From Burkholderia humptydooensis (GTDB taxonomy: Bacteria > Pseudomonadota > Gammaproteobacteria > Burkholderiales > Burkholderiaceae), in the NCBI RefSeq assembly GCF_001513745.1, contig NZ_CP013382.1, positions 1,674,001 to 1,738,000 of the forward strand: 64,000 nucleotides of DNA, in the 5' to 3' direction. Below the pieces are notes generated by a model, which did not search any database, had not been told where the DNA came from, and saw nothing but the letters and a program-made list of their open reading frames with translations. Position numbers and translations under genes: made by a program. Shown piece by piece: positions 33,801 through 42,662 of this stretch; position 1 is the first letter of the stretch; each line of letters begins with the position of its first letter.

Positions 33801-36800
33801 ACGCGCGAGCTCGGGGTGCTGTGCTCGGGCAAGACCGATGCGCAGGGCCGGCTGTCGTGCGACGCGACGCTTTCGCAGGCGGGCGACGTGCAGTTGATCG
33901 CGGTCGCGAAGGACGGCGACGGCCGCGCGTCGAACGCGTCGACGTCGGTATGGGTCACGCGCGAGGACGAACTCTGGTTCGGCGGCGAGAACACCGACCG
34001 GATCGACGTGATCCCCGAAAAGACTTCATACGAGCCGGGCGAGACCGCCCGCTTCCAGGTGCGCATGCCGTTCCGCTACGCAACCGCGCTCGTCGCCGTC
34101 GAGCGCGACGGCGTGATCGAGACGCACGTCGTCGAGCTGAACGGCAAGAATCCGACCGTCGATCTGAAGGTCGGCGACACGTGGGGGCCGAACGTCTACG
34201 TATCGGTGCTCGCGCTGCGCGGGCGGCTGCGCGAAGTGCCGTGGTACTCGCTCTTCACGTGGGGCTGGAAGGCGCCGCTCGAATGGGCGCGCGCGTTCTG
34301 GCGCGAAGGCCGCCATTACGAGGCGCCAACCGCGCTCGTCGATCTGTCCAGGCCCGCGTTCCGCTACGGCCTCGGCGAAATCAAGGTCGGCACGGGCGCG
34401 CACCGGCTCGGCGTCGAGGTGACGACCGACGCGGCCCGCTACCCGGTGCGCGGCACCGCGCACGTGCGCGTGAAGGTCACGCTGCCCGACGGCAAGCCCG
34501 CGCCCGCCGGCACGCAGATCGCGCTCGCCGCGGTCGACGAGGCGCTCCTCGAGCTGATGCCGAACCGCAGTTGGGACCTGCTCGACGCGATGCTGCAGCG
34601 GCGCGCGTACGGCGTCGAGACGGCCACCGCGCAAATGGAGATCGTCGGCCGCCGCCACTTCGGGCGCAAGGCGGTGCCCGCGGGCGGCGGCGGCGGGACG
34701 GCGCCGACGCGCGAGCTGTTCGACACGCTGTTGCTGTGGAATCCGCGCGTCACGCTCGACGCGAACGGCGGCGCGAGCGTCGACGTGCCGCTCAACGATG
34801 CGCTCACGCGCTTTCGGATCGTCGCGATCGCGGCGGCGGGCGCGGACCGCTTCGGCACCGGCAGCGCGACGATCCGCAGCACGCAGGACCTGCAACTGAT
34901 CTCGGGCCTGCCGCCGCTCGTGCGCGAAGGCGACGCGTTCCGCGCGCAGGTGACGGTGCGCAACACGACCGGGCGGAAGATGGACGTCGTCGTGACGCCG
35001 CGCGTGCCGGGCGTCGACGTCGCGCCGCAGAAGGTGTCGCTCGCGCCCGATTCCGCGCGGGAAATCGCGTGGACGGTCACGGCGCCCGAAGCGGCGGCGG
35101 GCGGCGGCGCGGCGGCGGGGGCGCTGAACTGGCGCATCGAGGCGGCCGAGCAAGGCGGCCCGCGCGCGGCCGACGCGCTCACGCTCGCGCAGAAGGTGGT
35201 GCCGGCGCTGCCCGTGACGGTCCAGCAGGCGACGCTCGCGCAAGTCGACGGCACGCTGGCCGTGCCCGTCGCGCCGCCCGCCGGCGCGGCGCTCGACGCG
35301 CACGGCGCGCCGGCGGGCGGCGTGGCCGTCTCGCTGCAATCGAGGCTCGCCGACGGCCTGCCGGGCGTGCGCCGCTGGTTCGAGCGCTATCCGTACCGCT
35401 GCCTCGAACAGCAGGCGTCGCGCGCGATCGGCCTGCGCGATCCGGCGCAATGGCAGGCGCTCGCCGCACGGCTGCCGCTCTATCTCGACCGCGACGGGCT
35501 CGCGAGCTACTTCCCGCCTTCGTCCGACGATGCGCACTACGGCAGCCCGTCGCTGTCCGCGTATCTGCTCGTGCTCGCCGACGAGGCGAGCCGCGCCGAC
35601 GCGCGCTTCGCGCTGCCCGAGGACGTGCGCGCGCAACTCGAATCCGGGCTCGCGCACTTCGTCGAGGGGCGCATCGAGCGCGATGCGTGGGCGCCGCGCC
35701 AGGATCGCGACCTGCGCAAGCTCGCGGCGATCGAGGCGCTGTCGCGCCACGGCGCCGCGCAAGGCCGGATGCTCGGCTCGATCGAGATCGCGCCGAACCA
35801 GTGGCCGACGTCGGCCGTCCTCGACTATCACGCGATCCTCGCGCGCGTGAAGGACATCGCGCAGCGCGACGAGAAGCGCGCGCAAGTCGAGCAGATCCTG
35901 CGCGCGCGGCTGACGTATCAGGGCACGCAGCTCGTGTTCTCGACCGCGCGCGACGACGACCTGTGGTGGCTGATGACGAGCAACGAGACGAACGCGGCGC
36001 GCCTCGCGCTCGAGTTCGCCGGCGACGCGGGCTGGAAGGACGAGATGCCGCGCGTCGCGGCCGGCCTCCTCGCGCTGCAGAAGAACGGCGCGTGGCAGAC
36101 GACGACCGCGAACGCGCTCGGCCTGCTCGCGATCGAGCGCTTCTCGCGCGCGTACGAGAGCGCGAGCGTCGCCGGCACGACGAAGATCGCGCTCGGCGGC
36201 GATGCGCGTTCGGTCGCGTGGTCGCAGCCCGCGGGCGCGAAGCCCGCCGTCGCGACGCGCGCCGCCGCCGCGCGCGGCGTGACGCTGCCGTGGCCGCGCG
36301 GCGCGCGCGCGCCGGGCACGCTGTCGATCGTGCAGGAAGGCAGCGGCCGCCCGTGGGCGACGATCGAAAGCCTCGCCGCGGTGCCGCTGCGCGCGCCGTT
36401 CGCGGCCGGCTACCGGATCGCGAAGACCGTCACGCCGGTGTCGCCCGCGGTCAAGGGCGTGCTCACGCGCGGCGACGTGCTGCGCGTGCGCGTCGACATC
36501 GACGCGCAAAGCGACATGACGTGGGTGGTCGTCAACGATCCGATTCCGGCCGGCGCGACGATCCTGGGCTCCGGGCTCGGCCGCGATTCCGAGGCCGCCA
36601 CGCAAGGCGAGGGCGAAAAGTCGCCCGATGGCGCGCGGCCCGCGTTCGTCGAGCGCGACTTCGACGGCTATCGCGCGTACTACGACTATCTGCCGAAGGG
36701 CAAGCTCACGGTCGAGTACACGGTGCGCGTGAACAACGCCGGCACGTTCGGGCTGCCGCCGACGCGCGTCGAGGCGTTGTATGCACCGTCCGTGTACGGG

Positions 36801-36854
36801 CTGTGGCCGAACCCGCCGATGACGGTCAAGCCGGCCGACGCGGGCAAGCCGTGA
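30813..36854 (+). CDS. Bacterial alpha-2-macroglobulin with intact thioester
   Basis: A 2013-residue exported protein. A basic N-terminus and hydrophobic signal segment (RIGAVAALGAAAALSLQADA) lead to repeated macroglobulin-like domains. The bait-region-bearing middle follows (ARLGV...VDEALLELMPNRSWDLLDAML), then the thioester motif CLEQ (Cys1530 in YPYRCLEQQASR) and the alpha-toroid. Such proteins trap proteases in the periplasm and covalently link them through the thioester. The signal segment has no lipobox. It is followed after 7 bp by the PBP1C gene, the conserved pairing seen in many Gram-negative bacteria, where PBP1C is thought to repair the wall after attack. Confidence 0.93.
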   Translation: MKHDDKRNKPNKPNPPILRLLSRIGAVAALGAAAALSLQADAARTTSVSPQGTVAEVRQTVVKFDEAMVAFGSASAPDPARVACADPAAARGHGRWLDDKTWAYDFESDLPPGARCTVALNDTLRSVAGNAVTGPRRFAFQTGGPFPVSVRPGAREIEERQVFVVKLNGPADERSALANIWCEAAGIGNRIPVAAADALTRAALLDHFHWKKDAARVLTLACAQALPASAKMQLVYGRGVASPSGVANDTERRYDFTVRAPFAASFSCERENAKAPCTPLRPLTLSFNAPVARSAADKIRLHGPDGAIAPRFKPDDRSEEVTSVQFAAPLPAQAALTIELPPALRDVTGRALSNADLFPLATRTAPMPPLAKFPSGTFGIVERFAEPDSPALVPVTLRNVEADLRVAGLNAGGAQFSNLKVENDNEIRRWMRLVERFDGRAMTVESIDKLRPGLLARGQHPVYAPLAAGERPPKPQHRQIDIRSLSLLAGEPGVQTLTLPKADPKALRPFEIVGVPIDRPGFHVLELASPALGRSLLAKPAKMYVRTAVLVTNLGVHLKLGRENSVVWVTTLDKGKPVPNAQVRVSDCNGDEIAAGKTNAQGLLTIDTPFEPKRACDYSKGDGDYFVSARVDDPKTGPDMAFVRSSWNRGIESWRFDVPTDMSGTPTVRAHTVFDRTLLRAGETVSMKHFVRAQTLQGLAFPPRYPSRATIRHLGSGQTYRVPLAWAADHTADTRFALPAAAKLGEYGVELEDGPEDAPSASYYGGSFRVEAFRLPVFKGSIGVRDAQARPLVGAKDAPLAVQIDYVSGGGASNLPVQVSALVKSAAPPFAERYPDFGFAPYRPETDDAAADDDAQDGEDGGSASRGNDPDATKLVADKIALTLDRTGSGALTLKGLPAVDAPKRVALEATFADPNGEVQTIRGDAMLWPAAVVAGIKAGHWVSVGQRVPVQALVVDLQGKPRASAAVEIKGVARVTTSSRKRMVGGFYAYDNRSDTRELGVLCSGKTDAQGRLSCDATLSQAGDVQLIAVAKDGDGRASNASTSVWVTREDELWFGGENTDRIDVIPEKTSYEPGETARFQVRMPFRYATALVAVERDGVIETHVVELNGKNPTVDLKVGDTWGPNVYVSVLALRGRLREVPWYSLFTWGWKAPLEWARAFWREGRHYEAPTALVDLSRPAFRYGLGEIKVGTGAHRLGVEVTTDAARYPVRGTAHVRVKVTLPDGKPAPAGTQIALAAVDEALLELMPNRSWDLLDAMLQRRAYGVETATAQMEIVGRRHFGRKAVPAGGGGGTAPTRELFDTLLLWNPRVTLDANGGASVDVPLNDALTRFRIVAIAAAGADRFGTGSATIRSTQDLQLISGLPPLVREGDAFRAQVTVRNTTGRKMDVVVTPRVPGVDVAPQKVSLAPDSAREIAWTVTAPEAAAGGGAAAGALNWRIEAAEQGGPRAADALTLAQKVVPALPVTVQQATLAQVDGTLAVPVAPPAGAALDAHGAPAGGVAVSLQSRLADGLPGVRRWFERYPYRCLEQQASRAIGLRDPAQWQALAARLPLYLDRDGLASYFPPSSDDAHYGSPSLSAYLLVLADEASRADARFALPEDVRAQLESGLAHFVEGRIERDAWAPRQDRDLRKLAAIEALSRHGAAQGRMLGSIEIAPNQWPTSAVLDYHAILARVKDIAQRDEKRAQVEQILRARLTYQGTQLVFSTARDDDLWWLMTSNETNAARLALEFAGDAGWKDEMPRVAAGLLALQKNGAWQTTTANALGLLAIERFSRAYESASVAGTTKIALGGDARSVAWSQPAGAKPAVATRAAAARGVTLPWPRGARAPGTLSIVQEGSGRPWATIESLAAVPLRAPFAAGYRIAKTVTPVSPAVKGVLTRGDVLRVRVDIDAQSDMTWVVVNDPIPAGATILGSGLGRDSEAATQGEGEKSPDGARPAFVERDFDGYRAYYDYLPKGKLTVEYTVRVNNAGTFGLPPTRVEALYAPSVYGLWPNPPMTVKPADAGKP

Positions 36855-36861
36855 GCGGGCG

Positions 36862-39243
36862 ATGAACGGGTTCGCACCGATGCTCGCGCGGCTGGCCGCG
36901 CCGTCGGCCATGCGCCGCGCGCTCGCCGCCGCGATGCTCGCCGCGCCGCTCGCCGCGCATGCGCTGCCGGCCTACGACGACGTGCGGCGCGACTGGCGCA
37001 GCTCCGACTGGGTGCTGCTCGCGCGCGACGGCGCGCCGCTTCAGCGCACGCGCGTCGACCTCGCCGAGCGGCGCGGCGACTGGATCGCGCTCGCCGACGT
37101 GTCGCCCGCGTTTCGCGAGGCGATCGTCGTATCGGAAGACAAGCGCTTCCATGCGCACAGCGGCGTGGACTGGCGCGGCATCGCGGGCGCCGCGTGGGGC
37201 AATCTGTGGAACGAGCGCACGCGCGGCGCGTCGACGGTGACGATGCAACTGGCGGGCCTCCTGAGCGACACGCCGCGCCGCTCGGGCCAGCGCTCGCTGC
37301 CGCAGAAGGCCGTGCAGGCGATGAACGCGCTGCGGCTCGAACGCGGCTGGCGCAAGGACCAGATCCTCGAGGCGTATCTGAATCTCGTGCCGTTCCGCGG
37401 CGAAACGGTCGGGCTCGACGCGATGTCGCACGCGCTGTTCGGCAAGGCGCCGTCGGGGCTCGACGTGCGCGAATCGGCGGTCGCCGCCGCGCTCGTGCGC
37501 GCGCCGAACGCGTCCGCCGCGAAGGTCGCCGAGCGCGCGTGCCGTATCCTGCGCGACATGCGCGCCGAGCAGCCGTGCGAATCGCTCGACGGCTACGTGC
37601 GCTTCGTGACGTCCGCCCCGCCGCCCGCCGCGCGCGACGACGGCGAAGCGCTCGCGCCGCACTTCGCGCGGCGCGTCGCGGCCGAGGTGAGGCCCGGCGC
37701 GGGCGCGCGCGTGCGCTCGACGCTCGACGCGCCGCTGCAGCGCTTCGCGCGCGACACGCTCACGCGCGCGCTCGCCGAGCTGAACGCGCCGACCCATCGG
37801 CGCAACGTGCAGGACGGCGCGGTCGTCGTGATCGACAACGCGACGGGCGAGATCCGCGCGTGGGTCGGCTCGTCGGGCGCGCTGTCCGCCGCGCGCGACG
37901 TCGACGCGGTGCTCGCGCCGCGCCAGGCCGGCTCGACGCTCAAGCCGTTCCTCTACGCGCAGGCGATCGACGAGCGGCGGCTGACCGCCGCGTCGCTGCT
38001 CGACGACGCGCCGATCGATCTCGCCGCGGGCGGCGGCCTGTACATCCCGCAGAACTACGACAAGCACTTCAAGGGCTGGGTCAGCGTGCGCACCGCGCTC
38101 GGTGGGTCGCTGAACGTGCCGGCCGTGCGCACGCTCGTGCTCGTCACGCCGCACCGCTTCGCGCGCACGCTGACGGCGCTCGGGCTGCCGCTCGCCGAAG
38201 AAGGCGACTACTACGGCTTCAGCCTCGCGCTCGGCAGCGCCGACGTCACGCTGCTGTCGCTCGCGAACGCGTATCGCGCGCTCGCGAACGGCGGCGTCGC
38301 GCGCGCGACGCTCGACGTGCCGGGCGGCGGCGGAAACGATGCCTTCAGGTCGCCGCGCTCCGCGTCGAGCGTGTCGAAGTCGGCGATTGCGACGTCGGCG
38401 GCTACCAGGTCGGCGGCTTCCACGGCGGCGGTTTCCACGACAGCCGCTTCGAAGCCGGCCGCGTCCAGGCCTGCCGCGCCGCCCGCGCGCGCCACGGCCG
38501 GCACGCGCGTATTCAGCGAGGCCGCGAGCTACATCGTCACCGACATCCTCGCCGACAACAACGCACGCGTGCGCACGTTCGGCTTCGACAGCCCGCTCGC
38601 GACGCGCTTCTTCTCCGCGGTCAAGACGGGCACCAGCAAGGACATGCGCGACAACTGGGCGGTCGGCTACACGTCGCGCTACACGGTGGGCGTATGGGTC
38701 GGCAACGCGGACGGCTCGCCGATGTGGGACGTGTCCGGCGTCACGGGTGCGGCGCCCGTGTGGGCCGCGATCACAGGCTACCTGCACCGCGATCTCGCGA
38801 GCCGCGCGCCGCGGCCGCCCGCGGGCGTCGAGCAGCGCCGCGTCGCGTTCGAGCGCGACGTCGAGCCCGCACGCCCCGAGTGGTTCGTCGCCGGCACCGC
38901 GCTCGACACGGTGCGCCTCGCCGCGCCCGCGACGACCGGCGCCGGCGGGCCGCGCGCGCCGCTTTCGATCGGCGCGCCGACCGACGGTACAATCTTCGCG
39001 ATCGATCCGGACATTCCGCCGAAGCATCAGCGGATCTGGTTCGAGCGCGCGGCGGGGCGCGCGGCGCGCTTCTCGTGGCGGCTCGACGGCAAGGTGATCG
39101 GGCACGGCGACCGGCTCGCGTGGATGCCGTGGCCGGGATCGCACCGGCTCGAGCTCGTCGACGCGCGCGGCGATGTCGCGGACGCGGTCGGCTTCGAGGT
39201 GCGCGGCGCGTTCGCGAGGACGTCGGCCAATCCGAAGCCGTGA
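36862..39243 (+). CDS. pbpC: Penicillin-binding protein 1C
   Basis: A 793-residue bifunctional class A PBP. The glycosyltransferase domain has the catalytic Glu92 (VVSEDKRFHAHSGVDW). The transpeptidase motifs are S358-x-x-K361 (GSTLKPF), S416-x-N418 (GSLNVP) and K588-T-G. A C-terminal PBP1C-type beta domain follows (from about 700). The N-terminus carries a signal or anchor helix. An Ala/Ser/Thr-rich low-complexity stretch at about residues 490-546 separates the second and third transpeptidase motifs. A second ATG at 36880 is possible. It forms a tight operon with the alpha-2-macroglobulin. Confidence 0.93.
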   Translation: MNGFAPMLARLAAPSAMRRALAAAMLAAPLAAHALPAYDDVRRDWRSSDWVLLARDGAPLQRTRVDLAERRGDWIALADVSPAFREAIVVSEDKRFHAHSGVDWRGIAGAAWGNLWNERTRGASTVTMQLAGLLSDTPRRSGQRSLPQKAVQAMNALRLERGWRKDQILEAYLNLVPFRGETVGLDAMSHALFGKAPSGLDVRESAVAAALVRAPNASAAKVAERACRILRDMRAEQPCESLDGYVRFVTSAPPPAARDDGEALAPHFARRVAAEVRPGAGARVRSTLDAPLQRFARDTLTRALAELNAPTHRRNVQDGAVVVIDNATGEIRAWVGSSGALSAARDVDAVLAPRQAGSTLKPFLYAQAIDERRLTAASLLDDAPIDLAAGGGLYIPQNYDKHFKGWVSVRTALGGSLNVPAVRTLVLVTPHRFARTLTALGLPLAEEGDYYGFSLALGSADVTLLSLANAYRALANGGVARATLDVPGGGGNDAFRSPRSASSVSKSAIATSAATRSAASTAAVSTTAASKPAASRPAAPPARATAGTRVFSEAASYIVTDILADNNARVRTFGFDSPLATRFFSAVKTGTSKDMRDNWAVGYTSRYTVGVWVGNADGSPMWDVSGVTGAAPVWAAITGYLHRDLASRAPRPPAGVEQRRVAFERDVEPARPEWFVAGTALDTVRLAAPATTGAGGPRAPLSIGAPTDGTIFAIDPDIPPKHQRIWFERAAGRAARFSWRLDGKVIGHGDRLAWMPWPGSHRLELVDARGDVADAVGFEVRGAFARTSANPKP

Positions 39244-39336
39244 CGCGGCGAGCGGCCGTTCTCGTGGCAACGCATGTGCGTTCCGTATGTCAACAGACCC
39301 TGGGATGGCCGCGAGCAATGCGCCGCGGAGGCCGCC

Positions 39337-39652
39337 ATGAACCGACCAGATTCCTATCGTTCGCTGCTGAACATCCCGGGCTTGCCGCCGCTGCTCGTCG
39401 CAGCGATCTTCTCGCGCCTCGCCGGACGGATGTTCGTCCTGACGCTGGTGCTTTTCGTGCTGACGCGGTTTTCGTCGCCCGAGTGGGCCGGATGGCTGAC
39501 GTTCGCCGCGATCGCGCCCGGGCTGATCGTCAGCCCCGTCGCCGGCGCGATCCTCGATCGCGTGGGACCGACGGCCGCCGTCGGGATCGACTTTGTCGCG
39601 AGCGCCGTCTTCGTCGCCGCGGTCGGCGTCGCCGGCTGGGCCGGCTCGGCCA
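39337..39652 (+). pseudogene. Truncated MFS transporter (N-terminal third only)
   Basis: About 105 residues of good MFS sequence (LLNIPGLPPLLVAAIFSRLAGRMFVLTLVLFVL...GAILDRVGPTAAVGIDFVASAVFVAAVGVAGWAG), covering roughly three transmembrane segments. It then changes abruptly into arginine-rich sequence that is the antisense of the next gene. The rest of the transporter is missing, consistent with a deletion that joined it to the neighbouring kinase remnant. Confidence 0.75.
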
Positions 39653-39715
39653 CGCACCGTTCGCGCCCGATGCGCCGGCCCGCGTCGCGCACACTTCCCC
39701 CGCGACGGCGCGCAC

Positions 39716-40716
39716 TCACAGCGCATCGAGAAACTGCTCGAGCGCCGCCTTCATCTTGCGGATCGCCGCGTCCGCCAGCAGCATCACGAGCTTCGCGACG
39801 AAGCCGATCTCGCCGAACGCCTTCACCCGGTCGACGGCGCCCGTCTGGACATCGGCCGGCACGACGATCACGAACGCGTTCAGGCCGTCCTCGCGAATGC
39901 GCTCGAGCCCCGCGCCCTTGCCGACCGGCTTCGTCGTGAAGAACGGATCGAAGATCCGCTCGAGGTTCTCGGGCGCGATCCCGCAGCCCGCGTCGGCAAC
40001 CTCGAACCAGATCCGCGCGGCATCGCCCGCGTCGATGCCCGCGCGGATCGTGATCGCGTCTTGCGCACGCGCGCGAGCCCTTCCTTCGATTCGTCGGCGA
40101 GCGCCGGCGCGAGCTGCGGCTGCCGCTCGGCGACGAGCCGCCCGACCGCGTGCGCATGCGCGATCAGCACGTCGAGATAGCCGCCGAGCGTATTCACGTT
40201 CGACAGCACGAACCCGACCGGATTGTTGATCTCGTGCGCGATGCCGGCCGCGAGCTGGCCGATCGCCGCGAGCTTTCCCGACTGCAGCAGTTGCTGATGC
40301 GCGTGCGCGAGCTGGCGATTCAGGTCCGACAGCTCCGCATGGCGCGCGGTCAGCTCGGCGAGCGCATCGGTCAGCCGCTTCTCGCGGTTTTCCAGCGCTT
40401 CATGCGCGATGCAGATATCGGTTGCGTCGACGATCGTCACGCCCACCGCGCCGATGCCGCCGCCTCCGTCGTCGAGCGGGACGAAGCTGCAGTTTTGCCG
40501 CATCGCGTCGATCGTGCCGGTGATCGGCCGCGAATGGTCGAAGCGGAACAAATACGAACAGACCTGGCCGATCGCGTTCTCGCGCGAACGGCCCGTGTGG
40601 TACTGCATGAAGCCGTTCCACGCGAGGATGCGCATGTCGCGGTCGACCGAGAACACGCCGCAATTGAGCCGCTCGACGATCGCTTCGGACATCTGCATGC
40701 TGGCGGATTCGGACAT
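39716..40716 (-). pseudogene. Broken PAS sensor histidine kinase
   Basis: The N-terminal part is intact: a PAS domain (ERLNCGVFSVDRDMRILAWNGFMQYHTGRSRENAIGQ), a coiled coil, and the phospho-acceptor His in [16 protein letters not shown]. The frame then breaks near 40065, where the N-box part of the ATPase domain is lost. The ATPase sequence resumes in another frame ([34 protein letters not shown]). After GKGAG it switches to an unrelated tail that resembles the end of a receiver domain ([21 protein letters not shown]). At least two deletions or shifts are needed to explain this. Not expected to be functional. Confidence 0.75.
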
Positions 40717-40960
40717 GGCGCGGTTCGGTTCATGCGGAATCAGGTGAGAATCGGACGGAAAGCGGCCGGTGCATCGCGCAGGGCCGAAAAACCGCTTCCC
40801 ACAACCCGGATGACGGCCGCATCGAATGGCCGCCCCATACTGGGAGTCCCTGCCCGCATCGGCGCGGGAGCGCGCGCCCGGCAACGGCCCGGGCGCATTC
40901 ATTCCACGTTGAATTTCCCCGCCTTGAATTTAACTAACTCATCAATTAATATCCAGCTCC

Positions 40961-41656
40961 ATGAGCACGAAACGTCACCCAGCCAAGCCACGCGGCCGCC
41001 GCCCTTCGGTCGAGAATTTCGACGTGCGCGAGCATCTGCTCGACACCGCCACCCGCCTTTTTTCCGAGCGCGGCATCGCGGCGACCACCATCGCCCAGAT
41101 CGCCGCCGCCGCCGGGGTCACGTCGGCGCTGGTTCATTACTACTTCACCAATCGCGAAATCCTGCTCGATGCGATCGTCGAGGAACGGCTCGCCCCTTCC
41201 ATCGGCTTCGTCTGGGACGCCGTCACCGGCGATTCGAACGCCGATCCGTTCGTCATGACGAGCGAGCTCGTCAGCCGCCTGTTCGACGTGACGCACCGCA
41301 TGCCGTGGCTGCCGCCGCTGTGGTTCCGCGAGGTCGTCAACGAAGGCGGCATGTTGCGCGAGCGCATGATCACGCGCATCCCGTTCGACAGCATCAAGCG
41401 CTTCGGCGCCCGCGTCGTGCGCGCGCAGCAGACGGGCGCGGTGAACCCCGGGCTCGACGGGCCGCTCCTGTTCAGCTCGATCGTCGCGCTCGCGATGCTG
41501 CCCCAGGCGATCGCCAAGTTGCTGCAGAGCGTTCCCGGCTTCCCGGCCATCGAAAGCGAGACATTGCAGCGGCACGTCACGGCGCTCCTGCTGAACGGCC
41601 TCACGCCGCCCGGCAAGCGCGCGGCCGCGGCAAGGCCACGCGCCGCGCATCCATGA
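40961..41656 (+). CDS. TetR-family regulator of the efflux operon
   Basis: A 231-residue regulator. A TetR helix-turn-helix lies at about residues 22-68 (REHLLDTATRLFSERGIAATTIAQIAAAAGVTSALVHYYFTNREILLDAIVEE), followed by a ligand-binding helical domain. It is the first gene of a five-gene run (40961-46224) with the adaptor gene starting 10 bp downstream. It most likely represses its own operon until an efflux substrate binds. AT-rich sequence just before the start (40925-40955) is the likely operator region. Confidence 0.9.
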   Translation: MSTKRHPAKPRGRRPSVENFDVREHLLDTATRLFSERGIAATTIAQIAAAAGVTSALVHYYFTNREILLDAIVEERLAPSIGFVWDAVTGDSNADPFVMTSELVSRLFDVTHRMPWLPPLWFREVVNEGGMLRERMITRIPFDSIKRFGARVVRAQQTGAVNPGLDGPLLFSSIVALAMLPQAIAKLLQSVPGFPAIESETLQRHVTALLLNGLTPPGKRAAAARPRAAHP

Positions 41657-41666
41657 GGTCCACGCC

Positions 41667-42662
41667 ATGAAGCGTTTCCGCCCGCGTTTGCGCCCGTTTG
41701 CGCGCGCGCTCCCGATCGGCGCAGCGTCCGCCGCATCCGCCGCGTGCGTCATGCTCGGCGCGTGCTCGCATCGGGACGAGACGGCCTGGCAAGGGTATGT
41801 CGAAGGCGAATTCGTGTATCTCGCCTCGTCGCAGTCCGGCAAGCTGACCCGGCTCGACGTCGCTCGCGGCCAGCACGTCGACGCGAACGCCGTCGTCTTC
41901 ACGCTCGAATCCGTCGACGAGGCGAATGCGCTGCGGCAGGCGCAGCAGCAACTCGCCGCGGCGAGCGCGCAATTCGCCGATCTCCGGACGGGCAAGCGGG
42001 CGCCCGAAGTCGGCGTGACGAGCGCGCAGCTCGCGCAGGCCGTCGCGACGGCTCGCAAGGCCGAATTGCAATCGGCGCGCGACGAAGCGCAGTATCGTGC
42101 GGGCGGCATCCCGAAGGGGCAGCTCGACGATTCGCGCGCGGCCGCCGACGCGGCTCGCGCCCAGGTGCGGGAGCTGACCGACGCGGTCGAGGTCGCGAGG
42201 CTGCCGGGGCGGCCGCAGCAACTGCTCGCGCAGGCCGCATTCGTCGAAGCGGCGCAGGCGGCGGTCGCGCAGGCGCAATGGAAGCTCGATCAGACGCGCG
42301 TCGCCGCGCCCGCCGGCGGGCGCGTGTACGACACGCTCTATCGCGTCGGCGAATGGGTGCAGGCAGGCAGCCCCGTCGTGCAGATGCTGCCGCCGCAGAA
42401 CGTGAAGGTGCGCTTCTTCGTGCCGCAGGCCGTGGTCGGATCGCTCGCGCCCGGCCGCGCGCTGACGATCCGCTGCGACGGCTGCGCGTCGGACGTGGCG
42501 GCCCGCATCACCTACGTGTCGAGCTCGGCCGAATACACGCCGCCCGTCATCTACAGCAACGAAAGCCGCTCGAAGCTCGTGTTCATGGTCGAGGCGCGCC
42601 CTTCCGTCGACGATGCGCAGCGCCTGCATCCCGGCCAGCCTGTCTCGGTGACGCTGCGATGA
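41667..42662 (+). CDS. HlyD-family periplasmic adaptor (lipoprotein)
   Basis: A 331-residue membrane-fusion protein. The N-terminal signal ends in a lipobox (MLGAC, Cys33). A biotinyl-lipoyl-like half (VYLASSQSGKLTRLDVARGQHVDA) and a long alpha-hairpin (about residues 90-200, rich in Gln/Ala) follow. Then come the second lipoyl half (TRVAAPAGGRVYDTLYRVGEWVQAGSPVVQML) and a beta-barrel. It should link the ABC transporter to the outer-membrane factor encoded downstream. The stop overlaps the ATPase start (ATGA). Confidence 0.9.
   Translation: MKRFRPRLRPFARALPIGAASAASAACVMLGACSHRDETAWQGYVEGEFVYLASSQSGKLTRLDVARGQHVDANAVVFTLESVDEANALRQAQQQLAAASAQFADLRTGKRAPEVGVTSAQLAQAVATARKAELQSARDEAQYRAGGIPKGQLDDSRAAADAARAQVRELTDAVEVARLPGRPQQLLAQAAFVEAAQAAVAQAQWKLDQTRVAAPAGGRVYDTLYRVGEWVQAGSPVVQMLPPQNVKVRFFVPQAVVGSLAPGRALTIRCDGCASDVAARITYVSSSAEYTPPVIYSNESRSKLVFMVEARPSVDDAQRLHPGQPVSVTLR

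Noticed and set aside
32657..36865. 1402-codon same-strand frame inside the alpha-2-macroglobulin gene
   Set aside because: Arginine-rich shadow of the true frame.
36826..39726. 966-codon open frame antisense to the PBP1C gene
   Set aside because: Arginine-rich, no domain; it mirrors the GC-rich sense gene, which has all PBP motifs.
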